Shown piece by piece: positions 1 through 11,627 of a stretch of 64,000 bases of DNA. The first letter of the stretch is position 1. Every line of letters starts with the position of its first letter. The notes beneath the pieces are model-generated. The model was not told the DNA's origin. It ran no database searches and was given only the letters and a program-made list of their open reading frames with translations. The stretch is from Isoetes taiwanensis (Eukaryota; Streptophyta; Lycopodiopsida; Isoetales; Isoetaceae): NCBI GenBank assembly GCA_021234155.1, contig JAJEKV010000070.1:7119889-7183888 (forward strand). The letters are read 5' to 3'. The translations under genes and the position numbers were made by a program.

Positions 1-107
1 CATCTGAAAAATATCTGGGTCATGCACTTGCACATTCTACTGTGCAGAATGCCGATTAAGAATGCGTTTGTTTTTCCATCTGCCAAATTGGTTTCAAAGA
101 AGCCACC

Positions 108-3100
108 ATGATGGTCCTTGTACAGTTTTTCTCTTGGCCATTCCCTGTTTTCTGCATGCCCGGCAATGCCCATGTATCTAAGAAGCAAAGATTTTGCAAT
201 GGTGAGGACCATTTTGCAGGATTTACCACAAAGGGCCTTTCATGCCCTTCTCTCGAAATTATACAAGATCCATCCCCTGTTGATCATCTTTCAGGTAAGT
301 TTCCAGAGCTTTTTCTGATTTTGCTACATGCATTCCCAATTATATTATCTCTATTTCAAATTCCAAGTTGTAATTGAACCCCGTTTATCAGAATCCAAGG
401 TTCAGTCACAGTTGGATAAGATTATCAAGGGCGTTACCGATCCGGAAGAGGCACAGGAAAATGTGGACTCACAGACTACAATAATGTCTGATCAAAATAA
501 TTATGCAAGGATTTTGCAAGATTGCAGCAGCAAGAAGTTGCTCTCCGAAGGTAAGCGCATCCACGCCTTCATTTCTAAAGATGGTCTTCAAGATGATATG
601 TTTTTGGGAAATCTCCTTGTTGACATGTATCGAAAATGCGACGCTCTGTTGGATGCTAGGCAAGTGTTCAACACAATGCCTAACAGGGGGGTGGTTTCAT
701 GGACAAGCATGATAGCAGCGTTAATTCAACATGATCAATGCCAAGAGGCTATTAAATTATTCCGACAAATGGTAGCTGCTGGGGAGGTCCCTAACAAGTT
801 CACCTTTAGTACAATCATTAATGCCCTTGAACACCATTCTGATCTAGGTGTTGGAAAGCTTATCCATGGGCATATTCTTCTTAGGCGTTACCAAACAGAT
901 GTCATTGTGGGAACTGCCTTGCTTAATATGTATGCTAAGTGTTGTCATCTAGAAGCTGCTCAAAGTATATTTCGCAAGATCCAGGATAAAAATGTTGTTT
1001 CATGGTCAACTATGATCTCAGCATGTGCTAGGCTAGGACAGGCACATGAATCTCTCAGACTGTTTAGAGAAATGAAACAGGAGGGCATTATGCCTAATAA
1101 ATTCTGCTTTGTTAACGTGCTAGATGCATGTACTTCCTTGGGGGAGTTTTCAGAAGGCAAGATGGTTCATAGTCATATTATTGACAGTGGTTTTGAGGAT
1201 GATGTCTTTGTTGGAACTGCTCTTGTAAACATGTATGGTAAGTGTGGACGGGTACAAGAGGCCTTGAGAGCGTTTGATAAGGTCCGCAAGAAGAATGTAT
1301 TATCATGGAATGCTATGATAGCAGCATATTCTCAAAATGGACAGGATAGAGAATCTCTTCGGATATTGCTTCAGACACAAAGCATAGGTATAGTGCCTGA
1401 CAAGGTTACTTTCATCAACATCCTTGATGCACGTGCAGATTCTACCCTCGCTGTAACTAAGATGGTTCATGCATTTGCTGCATGTACTGGATTTGATCTA
1501 GATGTTGTTGTAGGGACTGCTCTTATTAACATGTACAGCAGATATAGGAGTTTAGAAAGTATAAAGACAACATTTGGTCTCTTATATCAGGGCGATATAG
1601 TACTCTGGACCGTAATGATTTCAGCATATGCTCATCATGGATTTTCCAAACAAGTGTTCCTCCTTTTCCAGCAAATGCAAGAGGAAGGAATTTTTCCAAA
1701 TAAAATTACCTTTGTTAGCATTCTTGATGCCTGTCAGTACCCTTCAACTTTAATTGTTGGTATGCTCATGCATGCATGGATTATAAATTTTGGATATGAA
1801 AGAGACCTTGTAGTGGGTACCGCCCTTGTGGACATGTATGGAAGGTTTAAGAGACTGGAGGATGCTCAAAGGGTCTTTGACAAGATTAATCAGAAGGATG
1901 TAATACTATGGACAGCTTTGTTAACAGCATATTCACAGCATGGCTGCATCAAGGAAGCTTTAAAACTTCTGCGGGATATGCATACGAATGAGATCGTGCC
2001 AAACAGAATTACATTTGTTGCTATTCTTGATGCTTGTGCCAAACTTGGAGACCCTGATATTGCACAGACAATACATGACCGCATTGTTGATGTTGGACTT
2101 CACTCAGATGTTACCATTGTGACTGGACTTATCAACATGTATGCAAAGTGTAGAAGGCTAGAAGATGCCCAGAAGTTATTCAATAAGATGCATGAAAAGA
2201 ACTCAATTTCATGGACTGTCATGGTTGCAGCATATGCTCACAATGGACATTGCAAAGAAGCATTTAAACTTTATCAACAAATGCAGCACAAAGGTGTGGA
2301 GTTAGATAAGATTGCTTTTATAAGCATTCTTGATGCATGTGCTGTTCCGGCAGCATTTGCGGAGGGCGTGCTGCTGCATGCCCATGTAATTGATAATGGG
2401 CTTGACTCAGATGTTGATGTTGGAAATTCCCTTATGAATATGTATATAAAGTGTGCCAGCTTGCATAATGCACGCAGGATGTTCGATAAGATGCGAGAAC
2501 GAGATCTGATATCATGGAATACTATTCTTGCTGCGTATGTGCAACACGGACATGGCCAAGTTGCTCTCAGCCTTTTTAAGCAAATGCAACGAGAAGGACA
2601 GAGTGCAGACAAGATCACATTGATCAGTCTTCTAGCAGGTTTGAACATTGTTGGGTCAATGGTTGAAGGATGTCAGTATTTTATGTCCATAGGAATTGAA
2701 TATGGTGCCTCATCAACAGTGGAGCATTTTGGATGCTTGATAAATCTCCTTTGTCGAGCCAGTTTGCTGAATGTTGCAGAGGACTTGATGAACCAAATGC
2801 CTTTTCTGCCAGATATTGTTTTATGGTTGACACTGCTTGATGCATGCAAACGTCTTCACAACATTGATATAGGAAGACGTGTGGCTCAATCTGTTGTTAA
2901 ATTGGATCCTTTGAATGTAACAGCAAGAGCTGTACTGTTAAATAATTTTGCTGGAACTCATAAGAGGAAAGATATTGGTGAAGAAGACAATAAATATTCT
3001 AATACAATGGCATTTGTTTATACTGCTTTTTGCGTTCTATATTTTGGAAAGATAAAACTCAAAAGTGCAAATAGACTATTCTTTCCTCTCCCTCCTTCCG

Positions 3101-3297
3101 TCCTCTTGGTTGATACAAATGCAAAAATCCAACTCCAAGAGGCTTGCACACACTCTATAACAATTATAGATAAAATCATGCCATCCATTTTTAGTGATCT
3201 TGGACAAAAGGGACATGCAACATTTACTCCCGACACTCTCCTTCATGGTACTTTTAACTATTGGTGTTTGTGGAAGAGGAGGATCCAAATTAAATAG
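108..3297 (+). CDS. PLS-class pentatricopeptide repeat (PPR) protein
   Basis: Likely organelle RNA-binding protein acting in RNA editing, splicing or stability; the family role is known, the target is not. The reading frame from about 487 to 2960 is a continuous P-L-S repeat array. The short P/S signature V(V/I)SWxxM(I)AAY recurs eight times (first near 691, last near 2815), alternating with L-type VGTALxNMY(A/G)KC blocks, giving about seven full triplets. I start at the ATG at 108, which sits in a perfect GCCACCATGA context. Joining it over a CAG|GTAAGT donor (294/295) to an acceptor at 391 (or 367) stays in frame and gives a hydrophobic N-terminus (VQFFSWPFPVF) that could be a targeting peptide. 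An alternative is the unspliced ATG at 328. The C-terminus is odd: after a partial E motif (near 2880-2960) the last ~100 codons resemble no PPR, E+ or DYW domain and may be intron or read-through. No DYW deaminase is present. A decayed paralogue lies at 62981-63610. Confidence 0.86.
295..391 (+). other. Proposed 97-nt first intron of the PPR gene
   Basis: The donor CAG|GTAAGT at 294/295 matches the plant consensus. The acceptor TTTATCAG ends at 391. Exon 1 from the ATG at 108 leaves one base, and exon 2 then enters the PPR frame at codon position 2, so phase is kept. A second acceptor ending at 367 (TTCCAAG) is also in phase but is a weaker match. Confidence 0.55.
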
Positions 3298-3344
3298 TTT
3301 CTCTATAGCTTGTCGAGGCAACAACAACTTTGTGAGGCAAGATT

Positions 3345-3590
3345 TCATCTTTTTTTGTCAAAAGTGCTATCTCTAGAAATTTCTAAGAGTAACAGGCCAT
3401 CCCTTGCATCTCTTAGTGCAGATTCAGTTTCAGCAAAAAGATTTTTATAATAAATCATAATTGCGTCAATGCCAATCCATGCGACCGTAGGTAAAGTTCC
3501 AATTAAAGTCTGGCACTTTCCAATGTCAACCCCCAAGCGCACTTGCTTAATTTCAAAATCTTTAATTTTGTCCTTGATATCATCGCACAT
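3345..3590 (-). CDS. Short uncharacterised ORF
   Basis: An 81-codon ATG-started frame on the minus strand, just downstream of and convergent with the PPR gene. The protein looks helical and amphipathic (for example ETESALRDARDGLLLLEISR) with one hydrophobic stretch (TVAWIGIDAIMIYY). I do not recognise a family, and no neighbouring frame continues it. It could be a fragment of a longer gene or chance. Confidence 0.22.
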   Translation of the reverse strand: MCDDIKDKIKDFEIKQVRLGVDIGKCQTLIGTLPTVAWIGIDAIMIYYKNLFAETESALRDARDGLLLLEISRDSTFDKKR

Positions 3591-4650
3591 TTTAATGGTT
3601 GATTAAAGTTCCAGTCCAAATTTAATTAAAGTATCTGATGGTTGGGGCCCATGCAGTAAAGCGGAACTCATGCAGAAAAAACCAAGTTTTGCATTGAACC
3701 ACTATTAGATTTTCACATCACACAATAAGAACTGGTTCATAATACTTTCTCACAAAATTTACAAACAACTAGTTGAGCAAGTTCACAAAATTTTTGAAGA
3801 TACAAAGAAAGTGATCTAGAAAGGCGGGAGAGGCAAGGGGGCACATGTTGAGGAGGGGGCAAAAGGGGCACACGTTGGAGGGTTGGGTGGTAGGAAAATG
3901 ACAGAGAGGGGAGGGGAGAGGAAGGAAATTAACAAGAGTTGAAAGGGCTTTCTATTAAAAGAATTGGCAGGTAGGAGAGTAGATCACTAGATCTAGCAGA
4001 TCTAGATCACTTCTTGTTAAGGAGAAGCTTAAGAGCTTCCGAAACAAACGCTCCACAGGCAAGCAGATGCTTTTTACGTTTAGACTTGCTTAGAGGTATG
4101 TACTAGATTTCAAGAATGGGCAAGAAAGTGGTACAACGGATCTGGCCCAAAGCTATGTACCAAATCTGAATTTTCAAAATGGGCAGGAGGAAAATTATAG
4201 ATATAGGCATATGATTATGATGAGTGGCATACATGAGCAATGTGGAATATTAGCAAGATGCTCTTTAGGATTCCTTGATGTAGTCCCCCCACCCCTTTTA
4301 TTTTGGAGAAATGGAGATACTGCTTTTTTATTTTCTGAAATAAAAGTACATGCACAGCACAAAAGGAGCTCACACCTCAACTTCTTCATCTCCCCCAAGC
4401 ATGCTTATTCAGATTCCTAATGAGTGATACAAAATATACATACCAAAATACTCTTGTACAACACATGATGAAGTAGGAAACTAAACAAGAGCACAAATCA
4501 TGTCTTGCTCCCAAAGTAAATTGCAATGCAATCCTTAGTGGCATCAACACTTAAGTATTTAAAATGCTCAAGCTTATCTTTGATGTAGTTATACCTTTGA
4601 CCATGGCATATTTCTATTTTATCATTCTTTTTATCCTAAAATAATTATGG
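3591..4650. other. No recognisable gene
   Basis: AT-rich spacer with a purine-rich, G-run segment around 3820-3930. Short open frames near 4200-4420 overlap on both strands and have no protein-like composition. Confidence 0.5.
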
Positions 4651-4694
4651 ATACAAGAATTTATCGCGGCAGCCGAATATTTCTTTTGTTCGAC
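4651..4694 (+). repeat. Degenerate copy of the TACAAGAA...CGCGGC terminal motif
   Basis: Reads ATACAAGAATTTATCGCGGC followed by AGCCGAATATTTCTTTTG. It matches the better copies at 11583, 14402, 49240 and (inverted) 62276, but the GC palindrome is broken. It directly precedes the dispersed repeat that starts near 4697. Confidence 0.55.
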
Positions 4695-4863
4695 TAGATG
4701 CAAATATGTAGCATAATAACAGGGGGTTTTCTTTGTGTTTTTGTACGCTTTTCACTAAGGTTTTCCTATGATTTCGTGATGTATTCAAATGGATGTACTA
4801 ATGCGTACATCTAGAGTGCACCATTTCTGAGCCATTGATTTTAGCCTTTTTTTTTCCAATAGT

Positions 4864-5034
4864 CAACAACCAATGGCTCACAACAAAAGCCCCTTTTTTG
4901 TGTGTGTGGTGCATAATGGTCAACAACCAATGGCTCACGACAAAAGCCCTCTTTTTGTGCGTGTGGTGCATGATGGTCAACAACCAATGGCTCACAACAA
5001 AAGTCCTCTTTTTGTGTGTGTGGTGCATAATGGG
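4864..5034 (+). repeat. 57-bp tandem repeat, three units
   Basis: Units start at 4864, 4921 and 4978 with CAACAACCAATGGCTCAC and differ at a few bases. Because 57 is a multiple of three and the unit has few stops, several frames on both strands stay open across it. The resulting 68-99 codon ORFs are artefacts. Confidence 0.9.
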
Positions 5035-5710
5035 CACATGAAGGGCTTGAAGGGCGCATGTAGTGCAGTTTCCCGCCGACAACACATTTCTTATCATAAC
5101 TTTTGATCCAGAGCTCTGTTTGAGATGATTTTTATTGCGTTGGAAAGCTCTCTCCGAGATCTTTTTGATAGTGTATGATATGGATATGTTTGGTTAAGTT
5201 ATCTATGCTAAAACAACAATTTTTCAGCCGGGTTTGGTAGGCTTTCACATCCTACTAGCTGATTAATACAGGATTACGCTATTGGATATTGTTTTATGGC
5301 TCATTCCGAATGAAGGTTGCAAAAAATTACTATGCATTTTTAGATTTTGAGGCAGTTATTAAGCAAATTCCAAGGCTTCTAGAGTTTCCTACTTTGGTTT
5401 CTCACCACAAGAATCCATGGAGGCCAAAGGCTACTGTTGAATTCCAGTTGAAAAATGTTTGTGTATGGGTGTTGCAAACTTTATGACTTTCAGAATAATG
5501 GGATCAATCCCCTCTATCTTTATGGTAAATTTTACTTATGTTCTATTTGTTTTATTGTGATGAAATTCAAAAGCTATCTGTGATGAAAGCCTCAAATGAA
5601 TTCTAGTTTTTTTCTGGTTTGAATTCTAAAATTTTTGTCACAATCGGGGGAGGGGACGTCCTAAGGCCCCCGGGGGGCCAAATTTTTTTTGCAACACAAA
5701 CCATTAACAT

Positions 5711-6265
5711 CCAACATATAAAAACCAACAATATAACAACCAACACATAACAACCATTGATATTAACAACAAACACATAACTACCATTGACATTAATTAA
5801 CACAACCATTGGGTCCAACACATTTAAATTAAAATCCCCTTAAACCCCTTTGGTTTGGGTGCATATTCACACGGGGGTGGCGTAGGGGCGAGCCCTCATA
5901 ATTGTATTTTGCACGCACAAAAATCAACACCATATAGTATTCTGCTTGAAATCTTATAGTATTTTGCGAATCTTGTTATACAGTATAGCAAATTTTGTAC
6001 TTGCATACCCCACAAACGAGGAACTTTACGTACGGTGTAGATTAAGGAATAAGGGATGAATATGCCGATCCAACAGCTCTCGTTGCCCGGAGTCACCCCC
6101 CGTGTGAATATGCACCCAAACCAAAGGGGGTTTAAGGGGGATTTTAATTTAAATGTGTTGGACCCAATAGTTGTGTTAATTAATGTCAATGGTAGTTATG
6201 TGTTTGTTGTTAATATCAATGGTTGTTATGTGTTGGTTGTTATATTGTTGGTTTTTATATGTTGG
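5711..6265. repeat. Foldback: ~170-bp inverted repeat around a 215-bp spacer
   Basis: The left arm 5711-5878 (CCAACATATAAAAACCAAC to the CACACGGGGGTG end) is the reverse complement of 6094-6265 with a few changes. The single-copy equivalent at 22990-23300 continues through the sequence that lies in the spacer here, so two copies sit head to head. A ~110-bp local duplication extends the right arm to about 6345. Confidence 0.8.
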
Positions 6266-6350
6266 TTGTTATGTGTTGGTTGTGTTAATTAATGTCAATG
6301 GTATTTATGTGTTTGTTGTTAATATCAATGGTTGTTATGTGTTATGCGAA

Positions 6351-8484
6351 GATACTTGTGCAACATCGGAATGCCATGGACGGCATCTGATGCCAAAGGA
6401 AAGAGGGCATTGTAGACGCATATTACACGCATGCATTGTCTTTTCTCCATAATGGAAACACGTTATTTATAATACGTTCAAAAATTTTGTCTTCTTTGTT
6501 CATATATGTCTGATTCATAAGGCCTAAGATCAATTCATGTATCCAAGTTGAAGATTCATAAATTTGTCTTCTCTATTCATCTATATTTGATTCATAAGGC
6601 CTAAGAACAATTGGTGAATCCAAGTTGAAGTTGTGATATCTTGATTCATAAGACCTAATGTTTTCAAGTTGAAACTAAGTGCTATTTTAAAGATCCATTT
6701 AACTTGAGGTCCCATAACATGCCACTAACCTCTTTAATATTTCAAGCCTTATCTTACCATCCATTAACTTAAATTCTATTTTTTAATGACCCATAAAAGA
6801 AGAAAAAAATACAGCAAGAATCACCTACACCAGTTGTCAATTGGTGCTTTGGGAGTAGGTCACAAGTGTACGTCCGTTTATTCATCAATTCATAACCTTT
6901 CAGATATAAACATGTAAATGTAGCACTATATGCCACAAAATATAGAATACATAATATTTTTTATATTGCAAACTACTTCATAAGACATCATTTGTAGGGT
7001 ACTCATATAGCATGAGTTACAACCTTGATAAGCATCTTTGCTTGGGAGCCAATACTTTCTACGTATCTAACTTCAATTCAAGAATTGTGGGCACCCTTGC
7101 AATAAATGTGTTATCCTTCCTATATAAAGCAGTATCCAATTTCTGTTCGCACCTAATTTCTTTCTTCAAAATTAGGAGAGCATGACACGTTGCATTGAGG
7201 CATTTACTGCATTAATTTCAAATTTAAGGCATTTATGAGCATTTATGGTAGAGGAAGAACGCGCGCATCTTCCTCCCCTTCTTTGCTGCAGTTAAGCATG
7301 GCTTTCAATCTGCCTCTTGGATTCCGGAAGATCTTCAAGCAAAGCTTCCTAGATATCCAAATGCATGTACAAACCCATGGCCAGAAGAAGCATAGCAGAG
7401 TCATTCAAAGAAAAACTTGAGACTGGTATTTAATGGTAAAACTGCAAAGGATAAATTAAATATGAAAGTATGAGGCACAAAAATTGGTCCACTGTTATAG
7501 ATTAAGCTCGAATCCTTCTCTAACCATAGTTAGAGCTCTTGGCCCTCTTGAGATTTAGATTCAAGCATATCTTTGCCCAAAAACGCTGCCCATTCTGTTG
7601 TTTAGAGATGCCTGGATCATTATCGAGGTCTCGGATTGCTTCAACGATTCATGGGCTTGAATCCGGCAGGGAGAAAACAAATGGGTAGAAGCAATGCGGC
7701 GAAAATAACTGTAGTAATCTCCGTATGGGGCAAACTCAATCGCACGCCCAAACAGAAGCTGCTAAGCAGGTTGTTTTATAGGAGTCGATCTGCAAATGCA
7801 GAACTATTTAGAAGCTCTGTGGCTATTTCTGGCTTGGAAGAGATTATCAGTCTGACGAATCCGAGGCTTAAAGACACGCAAGATCCAGCACCATATTTCT
7901 CAATGAGATTTGCAAGCTTCTTTTTTCAGTGTATCAGAGCCTTTGCATGTAGAAAGCATAGTAACAAAGATTATATCGCTACTCACATTGTTAATCAGAT
8001 CCGTGATCGGCGAAAATAGGTGCAAACAGGAGCCTGATTAGGGAACATCCAACAAAAGGGCACAAAGAATTCCTGCCAGAGTTTTCTTTACCTTCTAGTT
8101 TGTTAAACGTGTTGTTCACATTGCCACTCTATCCAAACTGTTGCTTCACCAGACCTCAAGCAAGCAACATACCTTTGTCCCCATATCTCGTTACGGTAAT
8201 GCTTAACCAACAAGGAGTCGGTTCAACTGAGTCGGTTCACTTCCATCTCTCCATTTACTCCAACCTTCAAAAATTGCCGTCCTAACCCAACTGACACGTC
8301 ATTGACATGGCATTTAATGCCTGTGGCTAAATCTGGGTCATCATCATAAATGTTGCTTGCCACCTCATTTGCTTAGTGCATAGAGCATTAATGAAATTTA
8401 ATCCAAGTTAGTTTGCCCCTTTATTTTTAGAGATATACAAGTGGTTGTACTATGAAAAACTGTACAAATTCGATTAGACGCCAA
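6351..8484. other. Mostly featureless spacer with one weak ORF
   Basis: No recognised gene. The longest ATG-started frame (7651-8019, +, starting [12 protein letters not shown]) has a basic, partly protein-like composition but matches no family I know, and its flanks show no splice or promoter signals that support it. The GATTCATAAGGCCTAAG phrases at 6510-6660 are a short imperfect local repeat. Confidence 0.45.
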
Positions 8485-10260
8485 AAATGCAGTGCCATCC
8501 AACGAAGATTCTATTAGAATTCTCCTAGATTCTCCAAGGCTCTAGAAAGATTTCCCTAGATTCTATGAGATTACATCAATGTTGATTCCTCGAGGGATTG
8601 TACAAATTCGACTAGAAACAAGTTTAAAGTCATACGATGAAGATTCTGTAGAGATTCTCCAAGATCCCATCAAGATTCTCTAGATACTCAAAGATTTTAT
8701 GAAGATTCCCTTAGATTCCTCTAGATTCCCCAAGATTCCATGTAGATTCTTCAAGATTCCCTTAGATTCTACGAAGATTCCCTTGTAGAACACACCTAGT
8801 GTCAAAGATTTCCATAGATCCCCTTGGATTCCCCTTACATTCCCTAAGATTCCACAAAGATCTCCTAGATTCTTAAGGTTTTTACAAAGATCCCCCTAGA
8901 TTTTCAAAGATTATCTAAAGATTCCTTTAGATTACCCAAGATTCTATGTAGATTCTCGTAGATTCCCTTAGATTCTATGAAGATTCCACTAGATTCTCTA
9001 ATATTCCATCAAGATTCCCCTAGATTCTCAAACATTTTTTGAAGGTTCTCTTGAATTCCTCTATATTCTTTTGATGCTCCCATAGATTCCTTAAGATTCT
9101 TTTGATATTTCCTTTGTTTCCAAAGGTTACCCCAAGATTCCTTTAGAGTCCCTTAGATTCCTTTAGATTCTCTTGAGATTCCCTAGATACTCAAATATTA
9201 TCCTAAGATTCCTCAGATTGCTTAAAATTCCATGTAGATTCTTCTAGATTCTCTTATATTCTATGAAGATTCCCCCGTAGAACACACCTAGTGTCAAAGA
9301 TTCCCATAGGTCCCCTTGGATTCTCCCCGATTCCCTAAGGTTCCCCTAAGATCCCCCTAGATTCTTAAGGTTCTATATATTCCCCTAGATTTTCAAAGAT
9401 TATGTGACGGTTCACTTAGATTCCCCAAGATTCTATCTAGATTCCCTTAAATTCTATGAACATTCCCCTAGATTCGTTAAGATTCTTTCAAGACTTCCCT
9501 AGATTCTTAAACATTTTTCGAAGATTCTCTTAGATTCCCCTAGATGCTTTTGAGATTCCCATAGATTTCTTAAGATTCTCTTGAGATTCCCTTGATTCAC
9601 AAAGATTATCCCAAAATTCCTCTAGATTCCCCAAGCTTCCATATAGATTCTCTTAGATTCCCTTAGATTCTATGAAGATTCCCCTAGATTATCCAAGGTT
9701 GCACGGAATGATATCAAACCACTACTCATTGGAAAGCATTCGATGAGAGGAATCCAACGGTGTGGGTCCCACTTTGATCCGAGATCTCGATCGCAAGATA
9801 AAGTCATTTGAATGCAACACAAAAGAAGGAAGCTTCCATGAAAGCTTCATAATTAATGGGGTGCCACCTCATTACCTTTTCATTAAATAAGGGTGACACC
9901 TCACCCCTTTAATACAAAGAACTCTAATTTAATAAAAAAATGAATGGCTAGGATTTCTTCTCTCCCTTTTGATCTAACGGCTGAGATTACTTTGGAGGAA
10001 GCTTCCTTGCACCTTCCTAGTAAAATTCAAAGGCCATGATTTCGCCTCCCCTTTTTGATCTGATGGTCTAGAGATGAGTTGTATGCCCCCATGCATGGCC
10101 ATGTATGTCCCATGCATGACCCATCGATAATCCAATGGCCCATGTTGCGCCACTTAACCAGTGCCCCCAATCCGACGGCAAAGAAGCATGTCACATATTT
10201 TTAGCACATTATATAAACCATGGGTGCATCGTTTCCCTGGGACACATAGAATAATTTTAT
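8485..10260. repeat. AGATTCC-rich degenerate satellite, unit 1 (1,776 bp)
   Basis: Positions 8485-9700 are built of degenerate 15-30-bp phrases around (C)CTAGATTC and AAGATTCCC. Positions 9700-10260 are non-repetitive, with the ~170-bp stretch that starts GGAATGATATCAAACC. The unit ends AATTTTAT|AAAT, and the next copy starts at 10261 with AAATGCAGTGCC as at 8485, so it is a direct tandem duplication. Confidence 0.9.
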
Positions 10261-11145
10261 AAATGCAGTGCCATCCAACGAAGATTCTATTAGAATTCTC
10301 CTAGATTCTCCAAGGCTCTAGAAAGATTTCCCTAGATTCTATGAGATTACATCAATGTTGATTCCTCGAGGGATTGTACAAATTCGACTAGAAACAAGTT
10401 TAAAGTCATACGATGAAGATTCTGTAGAGATTCTCCAAGATCCCATCAAGATTCTCTAGATACTCGAAGATTTTATGAAGATTCCCTTAGATTCCTCTAG
10501 ATTCCCCAAGATTCCATGTAGATTCTTCAAGATTCCCTTAGATTCTACGAAGATTCCCTTGTAGAACACACCTAGTGTCAAAGATTTCCATAGATCCCCT
10601 TGGATTCCCCCTACATTCCCTAAGATTCCACAAAGATCTCCTAGATTCTTAAGGTTTTTACAAAGATCCCCCTAGATTTTCAAAGATTATCTAAAGATTC
10701 CTTTAGATTACCCAAGATTCTATGTAGATTCTCGTAGATTCCCTTAGATTCTATGAAGATTCCACTAGATTCTCTAATATTCCATCAAGATTCCCCTAGA
10801 TTCTCAAACATTTTTTGAAGGTTCTCTTGAATTCCTCTATATTCTTTTGATGCTCCCATAGATTCCTTAAGATTCTTTTGATATTTCCTTTGTTTCCAAA
10901 GGTTACCCCAAGATTCCTTTAGAGTCCCTTAGATTCCTTTAGATTCTCTTGAGATTCCCTAGATACTCAAATATTATCCTAAGATTCCTCAGATTGCTTA
11001 AAATTCCATGTAGATTCTTCTAGATTCTCTTATATTCTATGAAGATTCCCCCGTAGAACACACCTAGTGTCAAAGATTCCCATAGGTCCCCTTGGATTCT
11101 CCCGCGATTCACTAAGATTCCCCTAAGATCCCCCTAGATTCTTAA
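10261..11145. repeat. Satellite unit 2, first part
   Basis: Near-identical to 8485-9368 at an offset of 1,776 bp, with isolated substitutions (for example GATACTCGAAG versus GATACTCAAAG) and one- or two-base indels. It stops at TTCTTAA (11145). The matching continuation (TTAAGGTTCTATATATTCC) is not next to it but at 18481. Confidence 0.9.
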
Positions 11146-11582
11146 CACTAGAGTTGTCCACTGGACCATCTGTAGTCCATGGGCCAGAATTGGTCCATCG
11201 TACCTCTGCCACTTAAACCCATATATCTAGAGGGAAGCTTCTCCATTTTGCAATCTACCACCACCTTTTGAATCTTCACTTGATTCTTTATGATCTAGAA
11301 GAATTTCATGACCGATGAATTCACCCATATCTTGTGGTAATTGTCCAAACCTCATACAATTTAGCAGTTTTCGTACTAGTCCAGAACTGCATTCTTCATA
11401 TTTTCTAGCACAAAGGGGTCCAAACCTTGCTAAAATCAAAAGCAAATGATTTTTTATGATAAAACATATTGATTTGTATGTTCCCAAGTTTTTTCACTAT
11501 TATATGACATTAGATGAAGTCGCCATACTCAATTTTACTCAAAAGAGCTATTTGAGGGTATGAATTATTTCTCTCTTACTAT

Positions 11583-11627
11583 TACAAGAAATTTATCGCG
11601 GCGGCCAAGGCCGCCGCGAACATTTCT
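11583..11627 (+). repeat. TACAAGAA + GC-palindrome terminal motif
   Basis: TACAAGAAATTTATCGCGG is followed by a palindrome at 11597-11618 with 10-bp arms (CGCGGCGGCC, AA centre, and its complement), then GAACATTTCTTTGG. It resembles the CACTACAAGAAA start of plant CACTA (En/Spm) elements. A degenerate relative of the 3' part occurs near 14981-15006. Confidence 0.7.

Larger units (their letters stand above)
4697..6350. repeat. Dispersed repeat, copy 1
   Basis: Starts ATGTAGCATAATAACAGGGG. Parts recur at 21974-22120 (the 5' part, through CTAGAGTGCACC) and at 22745-23300 (from TTGCAAACTTTAT onward). Relative to the 22.7-kb copy, this one holds about 740 bp more between GGTTTTCTTTGTG and TTGCAAACTTTA. 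The 3' part is present twice here in inverted orientation (see the foldback at 5711-6265). Short open frames in it recur in the other copies and reflect the repeat, not host genes. Confidence 0.7.

Noticed and set aside
8485-11145. CRISPR-like array suggested by regular short motifs
   Set aside because: Eukaryotic context, motif spacing irregular, no constant repeat with unique spacers.
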